From: Roseiarcus sp963813195
Lineage (GTDB): Bacteria; Pseudomonadota; Alphaproteobacteria; Rhizobiales; Beijerinckiaceae
Reading direction: 5' to 3'
NCBI GenBank assembly: GCA_963813195.1
Contig: CAWEYC010000016.1
Location: 62,001 to 126,000, forward strand
DNA: 64,000 bases
In this document: piece after piece, positions 46,732 through 55,755 of the stretch
Position numbering within the stretch: position 1 is the stretch's first letter
Layout of the letters: the number at the start of each line of letters is the position of its first letter
Position numbers and translations under genes: made by a program
The notes under the pieces: model-generated
Databases searched by the model: none
Seen by the model: the letters and a program-made list of their open reading frames with translations, nothing else
Told to the model about the DNA's origin: nothing

Positions 46732-47648
46732 GCGCTCCTGACGATCGGCGTCGGCTCAGGGCCGGCGAGACGGGCCCGCAGCGCGAGCAGAGCCTGCGCC
46801 GCCGACTGGTCGGTTCGATGCAGCGCGAAACCCCAGCCGCGCGCGGCGCACGCCTCGCGGATCGCCTCGCGATGCTCGGCCAGACGCGCGAGATACGCGT
46901 CGCGCAGGGTCTGCGCGCGTGGCGCGCGCAATCGAGCGCTGCCGCCGGCCTCGAGAAATTCGGTATGGCCGACGAAAGGAAAAATCTCCTCGATCGGATC
47001 GGCGATCATCAGAATCTGACCCTCGGCTCCTTGCGCCGCGAGCGCGCGGATCGTCCGCGCCGCGTCCTGCGCATCGGCGAGAAAGTCGCCGATCAGCACC
47101 ACTTTCGAGCGCGCCCGCACCGGTTCCGGCGCCGGCAGGCCGGATGCCGGAACGCCGCGCAAACGCTCGTCGGCCGCGATCGCTTCGGCGAAGCGCTCGA
47201 TGACGCCGCGCGAGGCGATCGGATCGGTCAGGCCGATGAAACCGGCGCGCTCGCCACCGCGCACCGCGAGATCCGCGAGGGCAAGCGCCAAGACGGCGGC
47301 GCGGTCGCTCTTGGCGCATGGCGCGAGTTCGGATGCGAAAGCCATCGACGCCGACCGATCGAACCAGACCCAGACAGTGTGCGCCGCTTCCCATTCGCGC
47401 TCGCGCACGAAGGCGCGGTCCTCGCGCGCCGAACGGCGCCAGTCGACGCGCGCCGCCGGCTCGCCGGAAACGAAGGGCCGAAACTGCCAGAACGTCTCGC
47501 CGGGACCGGCGCGCCGTCGTCCATGGACGCCATGCATCAGGCTGTGCACGACTTGCCGCGCGGCGACGACGAGACTCGGCAGGCGCGCCGCGAGGGTCGT
47601 CGCCTCCTTACGAATCCGCGGACCTGATGCGGGCACGGCTGTCGCCAT
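46728..47648 (-). CDS. DUF58 domain-containing protein
   Basis: 306 aa. The DUF58 hallmark GETFWQFRPFVSGEPAARVDWRRSAR is near residues 50-75, followed by a vWA-like domain with WFDRSASM (a degenerate metal-site DxSxS). It is the typical partner of MoxR ATPases. The ATG at 47648 lies 4 bp after the MoxR stop; an ATG at 47675 would overlap MoxR and add 9 residues. Soluble as far as can be seen. Confidence 0.9.
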   Translation of the reverse strand: MATAVPASGPRIRKEATTLAARLPSLVVAARQVVHSLMHGVHGRRRAGPGETFWQFRPFVSGEPAARVDWRRSAREDRAFVREREWEAAHTVWVWFDRSASMAFASELAPCAKSDRAAVLALALADLAVRGGERAGFIGLTDPIASRGVIERFAEAIAADERLRGVPASGLPAPEPVRARSKVVLIGDFLADAQDAARTIRALAAQGAEGQILMIADPIEEIFPFVGHTEFLEAGGSARLRAPRAQTLRDAYLARLAEHREAIREACAARGWGFALHRTDQSAAQALLALRARLAGPEPTPIVRSA

Positions 47649-47652
47649 CGGC

Positions 47653-48648
47653 TCAGCGCAAAATCTTGGCGACAAGACGCGCGACGACGGCGGAAATCGT
47701 CTCGCCCTCGGCGCGCGCGGCGTAGGTCAGCGCCATGCGATGTTTGAGCACCGGCTCCGCCAGCTCGACGATGTCGTCGCGCGAGGGCGCGAAGCGGCCG
47801 TCGACGAGCGCGCGGGCGCGGCTCGCCAACATCAGCGCCTGCGCGGCGCGGGGGCCCGGACCCCAGGCGATCGCCTGGGTGAGTTCCGGGTCGCCTTCGC
47901 CGGGGCGCGCGGCGCGCACGAGATCGAGGATCGCCTCGACCACGTTCTCGCCGATCGGGGCGCGGCGCACCAGGCGCTGCGCGGTCATCAGTTCGGCGGA
48001 CGTCATCGCGGGCTTCGCCGCCGTCTCGCTATCGCCTGTCGTCTCGATCAAAATGCGCCGTTCGGCGGCTCGGTCGGGATAGCCGACGTCGATCTGCATG
48101 AGGAAGCGGTCAAGTTGCGCCTCGGGCAGGGGATAGGCGCCCTCCTGCTCCAACGGGTTTTGCGTCGCCAGCACGTGGAAGGGGACCGGCAGGTCGTGGC
48201 GCGCGCCAGCCACGGTGACGTGATGCTCCTGCATCGCCTGCAGCAGCGCCGATTGGGTGCGCGGGCTGGCGCGGTTGATTTCGTCGGCCATCAGCAATTG
48301 CGCGAAAATCGGCCCCTTGATGAAGCGGAAGCTGCGCGTGTGGTCCAGGCCCTCCTCCATCACCTCGGCGCCGAGAATGTCGGACGGCATCAGATCGGGC
48401 GTGAATTGCACGCGCAACGCGTTGAGCCCCATCACGGTTCCGAGCGTCTCGACGAGTTTCGTCTTGGCGAGGCCCGGCACCCCGATCAGCAGGCCGTGAC
48501 CCCCGGCGAGCAGCGTGACGAGCGTCTGCTCGACCACCCGGTCCTGGCCGAAGATCACCGCGCCGATGGCTTCGCGCGCGGCCGCGATGCGCGCTAGGCT
48601 CGCTTCCGCGGCTTTCACCACGCTGGCGTCAAAATCGGCGACGGTCAT
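47653..48648 (-). CDS. MoxR family AAA+ ATPase
   Basis: 331 aa. Walker A region GLLIGVPGLAKTKLVETLG near residues 54-72, Walker B LLMADEINRASPRTQSALLQAM and sensor 1 VLATQNPLEQEGAYPLPEAQLDRF are canonical for MoxR. It probably acts as a chaperone-like remodeller for the vWA proteins encoded downstream. A good GAGGAG ribosome site precedes the ATG. First gene of a four-gene operon with minimal spacing throughout. Confidence 0.95.
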   Translation of the reverse strand: MTVADFDASVVKAAEASLARIAAAREAIGAVIFGQDRVVEQTLVTLLAGGHGLLIGVPGLAKTKLVETLGTVMGLNALRVQFTPDLMPSDILGAEVMEEGLDHTRSFRFIKGPIFAQLLMADEINRASPRTQSALLQAMQEHHVTVAGARHDLPVPFHVLATQNPLEQEGAYPLPEAQLDRFLMQIDVGYPDRAAERRILIETTGDSETAAKPAMTSAELMTAQRLVRRAPIGENVVEAILDLVRAARPGEGDPELTQAIAWGPGPRAAQALMLASRARALVDGRFAPSRDDIVELAEPVLKHRMALTYAARAEGETISAVVARLVAKILR

Positions 48649-48817
48649 AGCATCTCCTCGACGTAAGCATACCTGCGATCCCGCCTCACTGCGTTCGCCG
48701 AGCGGACGGCGTCGTCGAAGGCCGGCCGGGAAAGCGCGCCAAATCGATTTCCCTCGGAGGAGTCTCGCACTAGATTGAAGTCCTCAGGCGTCGAGGCGTA
48801 ACACAAGGAAGGAAGTT

Positions 48818-49441
48818 TTGCCCACAAACAAGCGCGAGATTATGGCGGAGACGGGCGAGATAAGCCGCGCGCCCGACGCGGCTGTCGGCGGCCTTGGCGA
48901 GGCGGCGGAAGCGCGCAAGCGCGGCCCTGCTCCGGTCCATTTGTGGAATCCGCCCTACTGCGGTGAAATCGACATGCGCATCGCCGCCGACGGAACATGG
49001 CATTATTGCGGCTCGCCGATCGGCCGCGCCGCTTTGGTGCAACTGTTCGCTTCCATCTTGCGCAAGGACGAAGATCGCTACGTCCTGGTTACGCCGGTCG
49101 AGCGTGTGGGAATCCGGGTCGACGACGCGCCCTTCCTTTGCGTCGAGATGAGCGTGGACGGGGCGGACGGCGGGCAAAGGCTGACTTTCCGCACCAATGT
49201 CGAGGATATCGTCACAGCCGACGCCGAGCATCCCCTCCGTTTCGAGCGCGGCGCCGCCGAGGGGATCAAACCCTATGTCCGAGTGCGCGCCGACCTCTGG
49301 GCGCTCGTCAAGCGCGCGCTCTACTACGACCTCGTCGCGCTCGGCAGTGTCGAGACCAGGGAAGGCGAGGATTGGTTCGGCGTCCGCTCGGCCGGCTCGT
49401 TCTTCCCGATGGCCCGCGCCAGCGAGATCGATGGCCTTTGA
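48818..49441 (+). CDS. DUF1285 domain-containing protein
   Basis: 207 aa cytosolic protein of unknown function. NPPYCGEIDMRIAADGTWHYCGSPIGR near residue 43 is the family signature, followed by FLCVEMSV and VRADLWALVKRALYYDLV. The likely start is a TTG at 48818 directly behind GGAAGGAAG; an ATG at 48842 is the alternative but has a poor ribosome site. It is divergent from the MoxR operon and overlaps the Nudix gene, a neighbourhood conserved in alphaproteobacteria. Confidence 0.88.
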   Translation: MPTNKREIMAETGEISRAPDAAVGGLGEAAEARKRGPAPVHLWNPPYCGEIDMRIAADGTWHYCGSPIGRAALVQLFASILRKDEDRYVLVTPVERVGIRVDDAPFLCVEMSVDGADGGQRLTFRTNVEDIVTADAEHPLRFERGAAEGIKPYVRVRADLWALVKRALYYDLVALGSVETREGEDWFGVRSAGSFFPMARASEIDGL

Positions 49442-50094
49442 GCGCGTCCCCTCCCAGCGATTTTTCCGCCGCCGAATTGCGCCGCCTCGCCGGCGAGCGG
49501 CTCGATGCGCGCCTCGCCCCGGACGCTTTGGCAGGCGGCGTCCCGCCGAGGGCGAGCGATTTCGCGCTCAACGGGCCGCCGCCCGATTCGCACACGATCG
49601 AGCGCGCTCGTCCGGCGGCGGTGCTGGTGCCGGTCGTCGCGAGGCCGGCGAATTTGAGCATATTGCTGACGCTGCGCGCGGCGCATTTGCGCACGCATTC
49701 CGGACAGGTCGCCTTTCCCGGCGGCCAGATCGATGCCGGCGAAACGGCGTCGGAGACCGCGCTGCGGGAGGCGCAGGAGGAGATCGGCCTCGATGAGCGT
49801 CATGTCGAACCGCTGGGCTGGCTCGATCCTTACCTGACGGGCACGGGCTATCGCATCGCGCCGCTGGTCGCGCTGATCGATCCCGCCTTCACGCTGACGA
49901 TCAACGCCCATGAGGTGGCGGACGCCTTCGAGGCCCCGTTCGCCTTCCTGATGAACCCGGCTAACCATCGCCTCGAGGAGCGCGAATGGAAAGGCGTCAG
50001 GAGAAAATACTACGCCATGCCCTATGGCGAGCGGTATATTTGGGGCGCCACCGCGGGTATCCTGCGCAATCTCTATGAGAGGCTGTTTTCCTGA
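49438..50094 (+). CDS. Nudix hydrolase, CoA pyrophosphatase-like
   Basis: 218 aa. The Nudix box is complete (GGQIDAGETASETALREAQ and EEIGL), and the preceding RTHSGQVAFPGGQ is typical of the NudL/CoA-diphosphatase group. It probably cleaves CoA or a related nucleoside diphosphate derivative. No ATG or GTG is available ahead of the domain; the TTG at 49438 overlaps the stop of the DUF1285 gene (TTGA) and is taken as the start. Confidence 0.88.
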   Translation: MSASPPSDFSAAELRRLAGERLDARLAPDALAGGVPPRASDFALNGPPPDSHTIERARPAAVLVPVVARPANLSILLTLRAAHLRTHSGQVAFPGGQIDAGETASETALREAQEEIGLDERHVEPLGWLDPYLTGTGYRIAPLVALIDPAFTLTINAHEVADAFEAPFAFLMNPANHRLEEREWKGVRRKYYAMPYGERYIWGATAGILRNLYERLFS

Positions 50095-50354
50095 TGTGGC
50101 GAGCCGTCGTTGAGTCCCTCGGCCTGTTCTTCGCCCCCTTCCTGCTTTTCGCGATCTATCTCGTGCTGCGCCTTCGCTACCCGCTCGCGGTCGAGCACTG
50201 GACGCGCAGCAGGGTGGCGACGCTCATCCTCATCGGCCTGGCCGCCGCTGTGGCTGGCCTTGTCGGCCTGATCTCGACCGCCCCGCGCGGCCAGGGCGTC
50301 TATGTGCCGGCGCATGTCGAAAACGGCGTGCTCGTGCCTGGACATATCGAATGA
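50094..50354 (+). CDS. Small membrane protein, DUF6111-like
   Basis: 86 aa with two membrane helices (about residues 7-27 and 41-61) and a short C-terminal tail rich in Val, His and Gly. Function unknown. The start overlaps the Nudix stop (TGATG) and the stop overlaps the CCA-transferase start (ATGA), so it is translated as part of this operon. This position between Nudix and CCA-transferase genes is recurrent in alphaproteobacteria. Confidence 0.8.
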   Translation: MWRAVVESLGLFFAPFLLFAIYLVLRLRYPLAVEHWTRSRVATLILIGLAAAVAGLVGLISTAPRGQGVYVPAHVENGVLVPGHIE

Positions 50355-51616
50355 GCGCCCTCGCCGGCATTCGCGAGGACGGCCGCCTCGCCGATGGAAA
50401 GCTGCTCGAAGAGGGACGGCTGGCGAACGCGCTGCGCACGCTCGACGGCGACGGCGAGGAGACGCGCCTCGTCGGCGGCGCGGTGCGCGACCTCGCGCTG
50501 GGAGAGAGAGCGGGCGACTATGACCTCGCCACGACGGCCCTGCCCGAAGTCGTGATGAAGCGCGCCCGCGCCGCCGGTTTCGGCGTCGCGCCGACCGGGC
50601 TCGCTCATGGAACGGTGACGCTCGTCGTCGAGGGCCAGCCGATCGAGGTGACGACGCTGCGCCGCGACGTCGCGACCGACGGACGCCGGGCGAAAGTCGC
50701 GTTCGGGCGCGATTTCGAAGCCGACGCGCTGCGGCGCGACTTCACCATCAACGCGCTTTCCCTAAGCCGCGACAGCGTGGTTCACGACTACACCGGCGGA
50801 CTCGCCGATCTCGCCGCCCGTCGCGTGCGCTTCATCGGCGATCCGCGCCAGCGCATCCGCGAGGACTACTTGCGCATCTTGCGCTTCTTTCGATTTTCTG
50901 CCCGCTACGGCGCCGGGGCCCTCGACGCCGAGGGCCTGCGCGCGGCGATTCAGGAGCGCGACGGCCTGACCATTCTCTCACGCGAGCGCGTGCGCGCGGA
51001 ACTGCTGAAGCTCCTGGCGGCGCCCCGCGCCGGCGCGGTGGTGACCGCTGTTTGCGAAGCCGGCCTGCTGGCGCCGCTCCTGGCGGGGCAGACCGACGCG
51101 GCGCGCCACCGCCGGCTATTGGCGATCGAGGCGCAACGCGGCGAAGGACCGGACGCGCTGCTGCGCCTGGCGGCGCTTGGCCTGCGGATCGAAGAGGACG
51201 CCGAGCGGTTGCGCGAACGTCTGCGTCTCTCCAACGCCGAATTCGAGCGTCTCGCCATAATCGGGCAGGCGCTGCCCAGTCTGCACGGCCTGAATGCGCC
51301 GCCCCCCTACAGCGCCTTGCGAGCGCTGCTGTTCGAGCGAGCGCGCCGGGGCGCGCTCGACGCGTTGATGCTGGCGCACGCCGATTCCGGCGCGGCGGCC
51401 GACGACTGGCGCTTCGCCGAGGCCTACCGCTTTCTCGCCGAGACGCCCGAGCCGACCCTGCCGATCACCGGCGCCGACATCCTCGCCCGCGGCGTCACGC
51501 ACGGGCGCCGCGTCGGCGCCACGCTCAAGACGCTGCAAGCGCTGTGGATACGCGCCGGTTTCCCGCGCGAACCGGAAGTGCTGGCGCGCCTGCTCGACGA
51601 GGCGCTGAAGAACTGA
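50351..51616 (+). CDS. cca: CCA tRNA nucleotidyltransferase / poly(A) polymerase family
   Basis: 421 aa class II nucleotidyltransferase that completes or repairs the CCA end of tRNAs. Catalytic head: RLVGGAVRDLALG near residue 37 and DYDLATTALPE with the two metal-binding Asp. The RRD motif appears as RRDFTINALSLS, and RFIGDPRQRIREDYLRILRFFRF closes the conserved part. Last gene of the DUF1285 operon, convergent with the reductase gene. Confidence 0.93.
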   Translation: MSALAGIREDGRLADGKLLEEGRLANALRTLDGDGEETRLVGGAVRDLALGERAGDYDLATTALPEVVMKRARAAGFGVAPTGLAHGTVTLVVEGQPIEVTTLRRDVATDGRRAKVAFGRDFEADALRRDFTINALSLSRDSVVHDYTGGLADLAARRVRFIGDPRQRIREDYLRILRFFRFSARYGAGALDAEGLRAAIQERDGLTILSRERVRAELLKLLAAPRAGAVVTAVCEAGLLAPLLAGQTDAARHRRLLAIEAQRGEGPDALLRLAALGLRIEEDAERLRERLRLSNAEFERLAIIGQALPSLHGLNAPPPYSALRALLFERARRGALDALMLAHADSGAAADDWRFAEAYRFLAETPEPTLPITGADILARGVTHGRRVGATLKTLQALWIRAGFPREPEVLARLLDEALKN

Positions 51617-51635
51617 CCCGAGCGACCGCGCCCGT

Positions 51636-52220
51636 TCACCACCCGGCGAAGGTCGCCTCGACCTTGCGGAGAAAAGCGGCGCGGCGGGGCGGCGTCGTAT
51701 GGTTCATGTCGTAATGGGCGAGATAGTCGCAGCGCGAGCCGCGCGCGATGAGCGCGCGCAGCATGCGCTTGATGACGTGGCGCGGCGGATCGCCCAGAAA
51801 GAGCGACGTCAGCCGGTCGCTGCCGTACGTGCAGACCGCCCCGAGCCGCCTGATGTTGTGCAGGCACGGCGTATAGGTCCCGTCCTCGGTGAGGCTGAAG
51901 CTGACCCCGGGCAGAAAGACCTTGTCGAGGAAGCCCTTGAGGATCGCCGGAAAGCCCATATTCCAGACGGGGAAGACGAGCACCAGCGCCTCGGCGGCGA
52001 GCAGGCGCTCGACGTAGGGGGCGACGTGGGTGCGATTGAGTTTGACGTTGTGGTAGTCGAGCCGATCCTGCCGCCGCATCACCGGATCGAAGCCTTCGGC
52101 GTCGAGATCGCAATCGTCGACGTCATGGCCGCGCGCCCGCAGCGCCCCCACCACCTTTGCGTGCAGCGCGGCGTTGAAGCTCGTTTCGACCGGATGGGCG
52201 AACAGGATGAGGACCCGCAC
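51636..52220 (-). CDS. NAD(P)H-dependent oxidoreductase, flavodoxin-like fold
   Basis: 194 aa of the Flavodoxin_2 / quinone reductase family that binds FMN or FAD. N-terminal ILFAHPVETSFNAALH and the isoalloxazine segment LVFPVWNMGFPAILKGFLDKVFLPG are diagnostic. GTG start at 52220, 3 bp after the FAD-linked oxidase stop, so it is the last gene of the heterocycle-type operon. It may supply reduced flavin or reduce a quinone or nitro group; no specific substrate can be named. Confidence 0.87.
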   Translation of the reverse strand: MRVLILFAHPVETSFNAALHAKVVGALRARGHDVDDCDLDAEGFDPVMRRQDRLDYHNVKLNRTHVAPYVERLLAAEALVLVFPVWNMGFPAILKGFLDKVFLPGVSFSLTEDGTYTPCLHNIRRLGAVCTYGSDRLTSLFLGDPPRHVIKRMLRALIARGSRCDYLAHYDMNHTTPPRRAAFLRKVEATFAGW

Positions 52221-52223
52221 GCG

Positions 52224-53657
52224 TCAAGGACCCTCCGCGGCCTGGGCGCGAGCTTCCAATCCCGGGAAGAGGAAATTCTTGCCGGTGGAGTAGTCGAAAT
52301 CAGGGTTCTCCCAGGCAATCATTTTTCCCGGGTTGAGCAGCCCCTGGGGATCGGTCTCGCGCTTGAACGCGAGTTGCACCGCGTCGGTCTGCTTCATGCC
52401 GCCCTCCTCGAGCGTATAGCGGTGCGGATTGAAGATGGTCGCGCCCATGTCCTCGTGGATCGCGATGATCTCGTTGAGCCGCTCTGGCGTCGAGAACCGC
52501 ACCAGCGGCAGACCCGCGCAGCCGACCTGGCCGTTGAAGCGGATGACCTCGAAATGAGCCAAGACTTCGGCGCCGAAATGATCATGGATGCGCTTGATCG
52601 CAGTGAGTGGGTCGTGCGCGGGATAGCGCGCCTGCAAATAGGTGATCGCAGGATCGACCCGTAACGCCCGCAGCGTCGTATGGTTCCACGTCAGTTCGTA
52701 ATTCGGCGGCAGGCCCTTGCGCGCCTCCGGAGCGGCGCGCGAAGAATTGAAGAGCACCTCGGCCCCGCGATATCGTCGGGTGAAGGCGTGGAAGGCGTCG
52801 AGCGCGTGCGGCGCGATCATCATGATCACGACGCTCTTGTCGCGCGGAATGAAGTTCCGGTGGCGCAGAAAATAATCGTGGGGCGTAGGCGCGGCGACGA
52901 CGGTGACGAGCTTCTTGAGCAGCCCATCCTCTTCGCCGAGCGCGAACCCGTAGGCCGCCGCCGCCGCGAAATCGTCGAAGCCGACGATGACGTCGACCCA
53001 GTCGTAAGTGGCTGTCAATGGCATTTCGACCCCGACGATGACGCCGTTGGTGCCATAGGCGTGCACCGCTTTGTGCAAATCCTCGCCCGTCAGTTCGAGC
53101 GCGCGCGGGTTCTCTTCCATCGTCAGCACGCGCAGGCGCAGGACATTGCCGAAATCGCGCAGTCCGCCCCAGGTGATCGAGCCGACGCCCCCCGAGCCGC
53201 CGGCGATGAAGCCGCCGATCGAGGCGGTCGCGCGGGTCGACGGGAACATCCGCAGTTCCTGGCCGCTCGCGGCGGTCGCCTTGTCGATTTCGTGGATGTT
53301 CGCGCCAGGCTCGCAGAGGACCCGGCCGGGCGCGATCTTCAGGACCTTGTTCATCTCCGAGAGGTTGAGCACGACGCCGCCCGACAACGGCATCGCCTGC
53401 CCGTAATTGCCGGTGCCGCCGCCGCGCGCCGTCACCGGAATGGCGAGACGATGAGCGGCGCGAAGGACGCGCGCGACGTCCGCCTCGCTGGTCGGAGAGA
53501 CCACGATGTCGCCGACGACGGACTCGAGCTCCTGCTTGAGAATCGGCGAATACCAGTAGAAGTCGCGGCTCTTCTGGCGCACCAGGATGGGATTGTCCTC
53601 GCAGGCGATCGAATCGATCGCACGGCGAAATCCTTCGATGTCGTAAGCGCGGCTCAT
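52224..53657 (-). CDS. FAD-linked oxidase (GlcD / VAO family)
   Basis: 477 aa flavoprotein. The FAD-binding PP-loop region is PVTARGGGTGNYGQAMPLSGGVVLNLS near residues 75-100, with TRATASIGGFIAGGSGGVGS further on, typical of the glycolate oxidase subunit GlcD and related hydroxyacid dehydrogenases. The C-terminal FAD-oxidase domain ends with DPQGLLNPGKM. Its ATG overlaps the amidohydrolase stop. In context it probably oxidises a hydroxy acid or ring-opened product of that route. Confidence 0.9.
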   Translation of the reverse strand: MSRAYDIEGFRRAIDSIACEDNPILVRQKSRDFYWYSPILKQELESVVGDIVVSPTSEADVARVLRAAHRLAIPVTARGGGTGNYGQAMPLSGGVVLNLSEMNKVLKIAPGRVLCEPGANIHEIDKATAASGQELRMFPSTRATASIGGFIAGGSGGVGSITWGGLRDFGNVLRLRVLTMEENPRALELTGEDLHKAVHAYGTNGVIVGVEMPLTATYDWVDVIVGFDDFAAAAAYGFALGEEDGLLKKLVTVVAAPTPHDYFLRHRNFIPRDKSVVIMMIAPHALDAFHAFTRRYRGAEVLFNSSRAAPEARKGLPPNYELTWNHTTLRALRVDPAITYLQARYPAHDPLTAIKRIHDHFGAEVLAHFEVIRFNGQVGCAGLPLVRFSTPERLNEIIAIHEDMGATIFNPHRYTLEEGGMKQTDAVQLAFKRETDPQGLLNPGKMIAWENPDFDYSTGKNFLFPGLEARAQAAEGP

Positions 53658-54973
53658 GGCGCGAGGCCCTCCAAATCGTCAAGCTCGGCAAAATCGGGTG
53701 GCGTCTCGGCAAGCGGGCGACCTTCGCGCAGAACGACGCGGTCGGCCTGCGGACGCGAGAAGAGCTCAGTGAAATCTCGGGCGCGCGTCAGGAGCATGTC
53801 GGCGCGCGCGCCGGCTTCGAGACGGCTCGGCTTCATCCCCATGGCGAGCGCCGGCGCCGTGAAGAGCGCGGGCACCCAGGCTGCGAAGGGGTAGTCGAGG
53901 TGAAGAATGCGCACGCCTTCGCGCCACACTTCGAGCATGTCGAGATCGCCGAAGGCATAGAAGGGATCGCGCGTGTTGTCGCTGGCGATCATGACGGGAA
54001 CGCCGGCCGCCCGCAATTCGTGCAACGCGGTGACGCCGCGCCAGCGCGGCGTGCGGCCCGCGTGCCGGTCCTGCAGGAACATATTGCACATCGGCAGCGA
54101 AACGACGGCGAGCTTCGCGCGCGCGACGAGATCGATGGCGCGCCGCATCTCGCCCTCGTCGCGCCGCGTCAGCGAACAGCAATGGCCGACGAGCACGCGG
54201 CCCTCGAAGCGGTGATCGATCGCGGCCTGGGCGATAACATCGAGCGAGCAGGCCGCCGGGTCCTCGGTTTCGTCGACGTGGAAGTCGAGCTCCCAGCCCT
54301 TGCGCGCGGCGAGCCGAAACAGATGATCGACCGCCTCGCGAAGTCGTGGAATCATATAGGTTGCCGCGCCCAGTATTCTCGAACCGTGCGCGTCGACCAT
54401 CGCCTCGACGTCGGCCATATGGGCGTCGTCGAATACGCTGTCGATGGGGAATAGCGGCGAGGCTTGCAATTCGATCCGGCCGCGCCATCGCTCGCGCGCT
54501 TCGGCGAACACCGGCCAACTGATGCGGGTCTGCGGTCCCAGACTATCGAGGTGAGTGCGGATCGCGCGCGTTCCGTAGGCGTAAGCGCAACGCAGCGCGA
54601 AATCGATGCGCCGGCCGACGTCGGCGGCGCTCCAATGCGCCTCACGGTCGGCGATCGCGCACTCGCGGGCCGCGGGGAAGGCGCCGGTCGGATTCGGCGC
54701 GCGCCGCCAGATGTGGCCCTTGTCGAGGTGGGTGTGCGTGTCGACGAACAGCGGCAGAACGATCCGACCCGCGAGCGCCAGCCGCGGCAAATCCGCCGGT
54801 GTTTCGCCGCCGCTCGGCGCGATCGCCGCGATGCGCCCGTCGACGACGACGATGTCGACGCGCGCGAAGCCGTCGCGGTCGAGAGGCGCTTCCACGGCGA
54901 CATTCTCGGGGAGGAGCCGCGCGTCCGCGATGCAGTAGCGCGACGCGATTGGGGTCGAAATAAAAGCGTTCAC
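53654..54973 (-). CDS. Amidohydrolase, cytosine deaminase-like
   Basis: 439 aa TIM-barrel amidohydrolase of the CodA group. Metal ligands fit H80 and H82 (VDTHTHLDK), a third His in FHVDETED with the adjacent catalytic Glu, GHCCS, and the Asp of ASDNTRDPFYAFGD. Relatives deaminate cytosine, creatinine or other cyclic amidines. GTG start at 54973 overlaps the permease stop (GTGA), and the stop overlaps the FAD oxidase start. The tight coupling to a transporter suggests it acts on the imported compound. Confidence 0.88.
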   Translation of the reverse strand: MNAFISTPIASRYCIADARLLPENVAVEAPLDRDGFARVDIVVVDGRIAAIAPSGGETPADLPRLALAGRIVLPLFVDTHTHLDKGHIWRRAPNPTGAFPAARECAIADREAHWSAADVGRRIDFALRCAYAYGTRAIRTHLDSLGPQTRISWPVFAEARERWRGRIELQASPLFPIDSVFDDAHMADVEAMVDAHGSRILGAATYMIPRLREAVDHLFRLAARKGWELDFHVDETEDPAACSLDVIAQAAIDHRFEGRVLVGHCCSLTRRDEGEMRRAIDLVARAKLAVVSLPMCNMFLQDRHAGRTPRWRGVTALHELRAAGVPVMIASDNTRDPFYAFGDLDMLEVWREGVRILHLDYPFAAWVPALFTAPALAMGMKPSRLEAGARADMLLTRARDFTELFSRPQADRVVLREGRPLAETPPDFAELDDLEGLAP

Positions 54974-55755
54974 CCCTCACGTCCGCGCGCGCTGTCGTGC
55001 CAATGGCGCAACAGGAGATGGGAAAGCGCGGTCAGCGCGAGATAGATCGCGATGCCGGTCGCCGAGATCAGCAGCAGCGCCGCGAACATTCGGGGAATAT
55101 TGAGACGAAAGCCGGATTCGACGATGCGATAGGCGAGACCGGCGCCCTGTCCGGCCGAGCCGGCCGCGATTTCCGCGACGATCGCGCCGATCAAGGCGAG
55201 GCCGCCGCCGATGCGCAGGCCGCCGAGGAAATAGGGCAGGGCCGACGGCAAGCGCAGCAACAGCAATTGCTGCCACCTTTTCGCGCGACAGAGCTCGAAG
55301 AGGTCGAGGAGATTGTGGTCGGCCGAGGAGAGGCCCAGCGTCGTATTGGCGAGGATGGGGAAAAAGGCGACCAGAAACGCGCAGACGAGAACGGCCGTGT
55401 TGGGGTTGAGATAGATCAGCAGTAGCGGCGCGATCGCGATGATCGGCGTCACCTGCATGACCACGGCGAATGGAAAGAACGCGCGCTCGACGATGCGCCA
55501 TTGCGCGAAGAGGACGGCCAGCGCGACGCCGCCGACGACGGCGAGGCCGAGCGCCTCCAAGGTGATCGAAAGCGTGACGAAGAGCGAACCGGAGAGCGTT
55601 CCCCAATCCTTGATCAGCGTCGTCAGAATGAGGCTCGGCGCCGGCAGGATATACGCGGGAACCGTGAACCAGCGGACCGCGCCTTCCCACGCGGCGAGCG
55701 CCGCTGCCAGAGCGATGCCCGGAAGCGCGGATTCGGCGATCCTCTGCCGGCTCAC
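54970..55755 (-). CDS. NitT/TauT-type ABC transporter permease
   Basis: 261 aa with about six membrane helices and the BPD_transp_1 EAA loop (LFELCRAKRWQQLLLLRLPSALP) near residues 160-182. The SsuC/ThiX type of permease. The open frame is longer, but GTG at 55755 overlaps the ATPase stop (GTGA) and begins just ahead of the first helix, so it is preferred. Confidence 0.9.
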   Translation of the reverse strand: MSRQRIAESALPGIALAAALAAWEGAVRWFTVPAYILPAPSLILTTLIKDWGTLSGSLFVTLSITLEALGLAVVGGVALAVLFAQWRIVERAFFPFAVVMQVTPIIAIAPLLLIYLNPNTAVLVCAFLVAFFPILANTTLGLSSADHNLLDLFELCRAKRWQQLLLLRLPSALPYFLGGLRIGGGLALIGAIVAEIAAGSAGQGAGLAYRIVESGFRLNIPRMFAALLLISATGIAIYLALTALSHLLLRHWHDSARGREG

